Shown one piece after another: positions 60,746 through 64,000 of a stretch of 64,000 nt of DNA (its first letter is position 1; every line of letters begins with the position of its first letter). Origin of the DNA: Shewanella atlantica. GTDB lineage: Bacteria > Pseudomonadota > Gammaproteobacteria > Enterobacterales > Shewanellaceae. The position numbers were made by a program, and so were the translations under genes. The stretch covers positions 34,021-98,020 of the forward strand of contig NZ_RXNV01000014.1 in assembly GCF_003966265.1 (NCBI RefSeq), given 5' to 3'. The notes below the pieces were generated by a model. It worked only from the letters and a program-made list of their open reading frames with translations, ran no database searches and was not told the DNA's origin.

Positions 60746-63209
60746 CTGCCAGTATAAAATTATCGGCAGTTAATGGTCTATTAAACAGATAGCCTTGGAA
60801 GGTGTCACAATCATGATGCAACAAGAACTCATATTGCTGTTGAGTCTCTACTCCCTCGGCGACCACCTGCAAGTTTAGGCTATGAGCCATATTAATAATC
60901 GCTATCACGATCGAGTTCGAGGCATCATTGACACCAATTTGACTGACAAAAGCGGCGTCTAATTTTAGCCTTGATAGAGGTAAACTCTGTAAATAGCTCA
61001 AAGAGCTATACCCGGTACCGAAATCATCAACGGCAATAGATATACCGGCGTCTTTCAATACCTCCATACGCTGCCGGATGATATCCAGATTTGTCAGCAA
61101 GGCATACTCTGTCAACTCAAGCTCAATACTCCCTGCTGCAAGTCCCTGCTGCCGAATAACGTCCAGCAGACTCTCGACAAAGTCATCATGATTAAATTGT
61201 CTGGCACTGACATTTATGGCAACAGAACCCAGCTCAACACTCTCATCCTGAAGTCTGTTAATATATCGGCACGTCTCAGATAAAACCCAATGTCCGATAT
61301 CCTGGATCAGCTCACTTCCTTCAGCAATTGGAATAAACAATGAGGGGGGGATATTGCCTTTTTCCGGATGTTGCCAGCGTAATAATGCCTCAGCACAAAT
61401 GATTTCACCTTCACGGTCTACAATGGGCTGATAAACCAGTGAAAGTTGGTTCAACTCGATGGCATTTTTAAGCTCACTTTTGATGAGTAGACTATGTTGC
61501 GCCACTCGTTCCATCTCTGCACAGTAAACAACATGAGCATCACGTCCTTGCTCTTTGGCTTGATGCATGGCCAAGTCAGCATGTTGTAATACCTGTTCAG
61601 GATCGATATCTGACAACTTATCTAAAACACAAATACCCACACTGGCCGAAATGTTCAGAGTTTGGTTGTTGATATGAAAGCTGCGACCTATCATCTGCCT
61701 GATTTGGCTCGCAAGTGCCATAGTTCGTCTCTTTGCGACACTCAAATCGTCAGACAGCCCTTGAGCAAGAATAACGAACTCATCGGCACCGAGCCTCGCT
61801 ATCAGCGCATTGTTAGAAAAATAACTCGATAATCTTGCGGCAACTTGAATCAGCAGGCGATCACCATGATGGTGGCCAAGAGCATCATTGATCATCTTAA
61901 AATTATCAAGATCTATGGCAAACAGAGCTGCTGTACCCGCTTGCTTGAGTTCTTTTATACGATAAAGTTCATCGAGCAAAGCTCGTCGATTGGCTAAGTC
62001 AGTGAGAAGGTCATGATTAACCTGATGCATGACTGCCTGCTGGTTTCTTACATCATTCGATACATCGGTGTGAGTGCCTATCATCCTGATAGGTCTACCT
62101 TTTGAATCCCAATCGACGATCATTCCACGGTCAAGCACCCATATGTAATGACCAGACTTATGCTTAAGCCTGTGAACACTTTCAAATTCCTCCACTTCAC
62201 CATTTAGGTATTTGTGGAGGGCATTTAAAGCTTCGGATTTATCTTCAGGATGAAGCATTGCTTGCCACGTACGAAGTTCATCTTGTAGTTCATCAGAATG
62301 ATATCCCAGCATCTCTTTCCAGCGATCGGAGAGGAAAACCTCATCGGTGCTCAGATTCCAATCCCATATACCATTCCTTGAAACCTCAACCGCAAATAGC
62401 CACCGTTGTTGGCTATCATTCAACTGCTTTTCACTAAATTGAAGTTTTTCATAAAAATCAGAAAGGTGACTCTGAATAGTAGCAACTTCACTAAACAATG
62501 AGATTATCGGCTTATTACTATCTTCAAGCTCTTCACGGCTAGTCCCTTTAGTAATTGCACCAGCTTGCTGACTTAATGCCCTAAGTGGGTGAATAAGGTA
62601 GAAGTGTAGCAAGACTAAGAAGATCATCAGCCCAAATAGGTGAATACCAGATGAGCGCATAGCACTTTGAAGGACATCTTTGTTCACCGCAGTTATCAGG
62701 GGAGATATGTCATACTCTAAATAAACAAGATCATGTAAATCAGAACTATTTTTTTGAAACTTTGTATCCAGAGGGTAATAGGCCTGTACCGCTAAGCGTT
62801 CAAGGTTTATTGCAATATAAGGCGTATTGACGCTGGTAACTTGTTTATGAGTAAGAGGGTTATACCCATCGATTACATCCACAGCCTTACTGTTTCGCCA
62901 AACGATATGGTTTGCGAAGCGAATATTACTGGCTTGATTCAGTATGGTATAGACCATGATATTTAAATCGGTTGCCGCTAGAGCAATCTCTTGCTCTATT
63001 CTGGCCGAATCTTGAATAGCTAAAGCAGATTCTACAATATGCTGCATCTTGATCAGGTGCTGCTCAATACGTGTCACTTCACCTGCAATCGCCTCACGCT
63101 GCATTTCACTACGCTCATAGAAAAACTCTACACTGGTGAGGCAGCAGTAGAGAGTAAGAGCAAAAATCGGAACAACAAAGACCAAAGAGGGCCGACTCAA
63201 TTTCAACAA
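60705..63209 (-). CDS. Membrane PAS-GGDEF-EAL c-di-GMP enzyme
   Basis: 834 residues. Two membrane helices (about 9-28 and 188-210) flank a periplasmic sensor region. Then a PAS domain (about 265-385), a GGDEF domain (about 395-560) and an EAL domain (about 575-825). The GGDEF core is RLGADEF; the first Gly-Gly is Gly-Ala, so cyclase activity is doubtful. The EAL site is intact (AEALLRW, ELELTEYALL, DDFGTGYSSL, VVAEGVE), so phosphodiesterase activity is likely. GTG/ATG choice at 63209 is not contested. Confidence 0.9.
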   Translation of the reverse strand: MLKLSRPSLVFVVPIFALTLYCCLTSVEFFYERSEMQREAIAGEVTRIEQHLIKMQHIVESALAIQDSARIEQEIALAATDLNIMVYTILNQASNIRFANHIVWRNSKAVDVIDGYNPLTHKQVTSVNTPYIAINLERLAVQAYYPLDTKFQKNSSDLHDLVYLEYDISPLITAVNKDVLQSAMRSSGIHLFGLMIFLVLLHFYLIHPLRALSQQAGAITKGTSREELEDSNKPIISLFSEVATIQSHLSDFYEKLQFSEKQLNDSQQRWLFAVEVSRNGIWDWNLSTDEVFLSDRWKEMLGYHSDELQDELRTWQAMLHPEDKSEALNALHKYLNGEVEEFESVHRLKHKSGHYIWVLDRGMIVDWDSKGRPIRMIGTHTDVSNDVRNQQAVMHQVNHDLLTDLANRRALLDELYRIKELKQAGTAALFAIDLDNFKMINDALGHHHGDRLLIQVAARLSSYFSNNALIARLGADEFVILAQGLSDDLSVAKRRTMALASQIRQMIGRSFHINNQTLNISASVGICVLDKLSDIDPEQVLQHADLAMHQAKEQGRDAHVVYCAEMERVAQHSLLIKSELKNAIELNQLSLVYQPIVDREGEIICAEALLRWQHPEKGNIPPSLFIPIAEGSELIQDIGHWVLSETCRYINRLQDESVELGSVAINVSARQFNHDDFVESLLDVIRQQGLAAGSIELELTEYALLTNLDIIRQRMEVLKDAGISIAVDDFGTGYSSLSYLQSLPLSRLKLDAAFVSQIGVNDASNSIVIAIINMAHSLNLQVVAEGVETQQQYEFLLHHDCDTFQGYLFNRPLTADNFILAVKSGKNLSLQSVG

Positions 63210-63844
63210 AAGTAAAGTTACCCTGGGTTGAATAATAAATATAATGCGCGTAAAGCTTATGCTAACGGTTATTCAGCACAGAGGCAAAAAACAGAGAGTT
63301 TAAAATTAAAGGTAAATGTAAACATGAGAGTAATGGAACGATTTTGTGGGTATTGAAGGTTCTAGCTAATAAACAATGCCCACCCCCTCTGTAGGAGCGT
63401 ACTTCAGCCGCGAAGCTATCCTTAAGAGCAAAGGCGTCTGTCATGGTCAGCTACGCTAAAGCTCCGCGCTCATAAGCACATCGCTATCGCGATATTCACC
63501 CTACGACCGCCAAGGCCTTTCATTTGCATCCCTGCCACCAAGGCATTTGTTAATCCTAAACATCAATTTACGGCCATACTGCATAAGCGGGTTTGTAAAT
63601 AAGGGCAAAAGGCGCCTGTCATGGTCAGCTTCGAGCCTAACAAAGAGACTATAGACCCTGACCGCCATGGATGGCGGAAATGCAGTTAATGCATGGATGC
63701 AATTAACGGCCACATCGACGAAGTCGCTACGGGCTGCATGTGAAGTAGGCATTGCACGCACGTGCTTAAGTGGATAAGCCGCCTGATTTCGCTGCAGGTC
63801 ACTTCGACACACGAGCGTTGATATTTTTTAAAAAGCCCAAACGC
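63210..63844. repeat. Repeat-rich intergenic region before the rRNA operon end
   Basis: 635 bp without a credible gene. It holds a direct repeat of about 25 bp (GCAAAGGCGTCTGTCATGGT at 63428 and GCAAAAGGCGCCTGTCATGG at 63604), a CCGCCATGGATGGCGG palindrome (63661-63676) and an AGAGACTATAG motif (about 63645) shared, as complement, with the repeat at 36078-36143. Short frames here are shadows. Confidence 0.5.
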
Positions 63845-63874
63845 AAAAAAGCCACCTTATTCAGGTGGCTTTTC
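63845..63874 (-). terminator. rRNA operon terminator
   Basis: On the minus strand GCCACCT-GAATA-AGGTGGC followed by six T (plus-strand A-run 63845-63850), about 10 bp past the 5S rRNA 3' end. Confidence 0.9.
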
Positions 63875-63884
63875 TACTTAATTA

Positions 63885-64000
63885 GGCGCCTGGAAATGAC
63901 CTACTCTCACATGGGGAGACCCCACACTACCATCGGCGCAATTGCGTTTCACTTCTGAGTTCGAGATGGGATCAGGTGGGACCACAATGCTATGGTTTCC
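63885..64000 (-). rRNA. rrf: 5S ribosomal RNA (5' end beyond the window)
   Basis: The complement matches gammaproteobacterial 5S rRNA: CCATAGCATTGTGGTCCCACC, then CCCATCTCGAACTCAGAAGTG, GATGGTAGTGTGGGGTCTCC and the 3' end AGAGTAGGTCATTTCCAGGC. Only the first few 5' bases are cut off. The 23S and 16S genes should follow to the right of the window. Confidence 0.96.

Noticed and set aside
63262..63958. Short frames near the rRNA end
   Set aside because: They run through direct repeats, the terminator and the 5S rRNA gene; none has a ribosome site or known domain.
1..64000. CRISPR array, prophage, integron or IS transposase
   Set aside because: No regularly spaced repeats with spacers, phage structural genes, integrase or transposase were seen in any frame.

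Overview
This window is very probably a piece of a marine Shewanella chromosome, or of a very close relative. The evidence is the gene order polA - Spot 42 RNA - engB - cytochrome c4, then yihI - DUF2489 - hemN; the kbl-tdh-glpE-glpG block; a fused mobB-moeA gene; a kdkA/waaA/hldD/hldE core-LPS locus; and the Fur-regulated RyhB core sequence. No phage, CRISPR array, IS transposase or tRNA gene was seen. A 5S rRNA gene on the minus strand runs off the right edge, so an rRNA operon lies beyond it.

Layout. 0-7 kb: a TonB-dependent receptor carrying an 18-copy 12-bp repeat, menF, a periplasmic solute-binding protein, the queuosine-precursor transporter yhhQ behind a preQ1-I type riboswitch, a GNAT acetyltransferase, and two tandem RyhB-type sRNA genes, each with its own Fur-box promoter and terminator. 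7-17 kb: a two-component pair (NtrC-class regulator and Cache sensor kinase) divergent from tupABC (tungstate uptake), with an excellent sigma-54 promoter between them, followed by mobA, mobB-moeA and moaA (molybdenum cofactor). 17-38 kb: mutM, then the envelope locus. This holds a Wzi-like barrel, coaD, hldE, heptosyltransferases, hldD, a CDP-glycerol module (cytidylyltransferase, glycerol-1-phosphate dehydrogenase, glycerophosphotransferase), GT2/GT8/GT9/GT28-type transferases, rfbC-rfbB-rfbD, kdkA and waaA. 38-44 kb: two paralogous TetR regulators, kbl-tdh (with a duplicated tdh start forming a leader ORF), glpE, glpG and a small membrane protein. 44-55 kb: elbB, polA, spf (Spot 42), engB, cytochrome c4, a CsrB-like RNA rich in GGA loops, a methyltransferase-like gene, yihI, a DUF2489 gene and hemN, then a 265-bp MITE-like element. 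55-64 kb: a DUF885 lipoprotein, pldB, a deletion scar joining the 3' ends of a lateral-type flhA and motA, an intact motB coupled to a PilZ-like gene, two tiny membrane ORFs, a PAS-GGDEF-EAL protein, repeat-rich intergenic DNA and the 5S rRNA.

How the parts connect. tupABC brings in tungstate or molybdate, and mobA/mobB-moeA/moaA use it for pterin cofactor synthesis. The adjacent two-component system is the obvious candidate regulator, through the sigma-54 promoter. The envelope block builds heptose/Kdo core LPS, adds a Kdo phosphate (kdkA) and probably decorates it with rhamnose and glycerol phosphate. Post-transcriptional control is unusually dense: two RyhB copies, Spot 42, a CsrB-like RNA and a preQ1 riboswitch. 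The most striking structures are the flhA'/motA' scar with surviving motB, the CDP-glycerol module containing an archaeal-type glycerol-1-phosphate dehydrogenase, the tandem RyhB pair, and the sigma-54/tungstate arrangement. All functional statements are read from sequence by eye; no database search was run.
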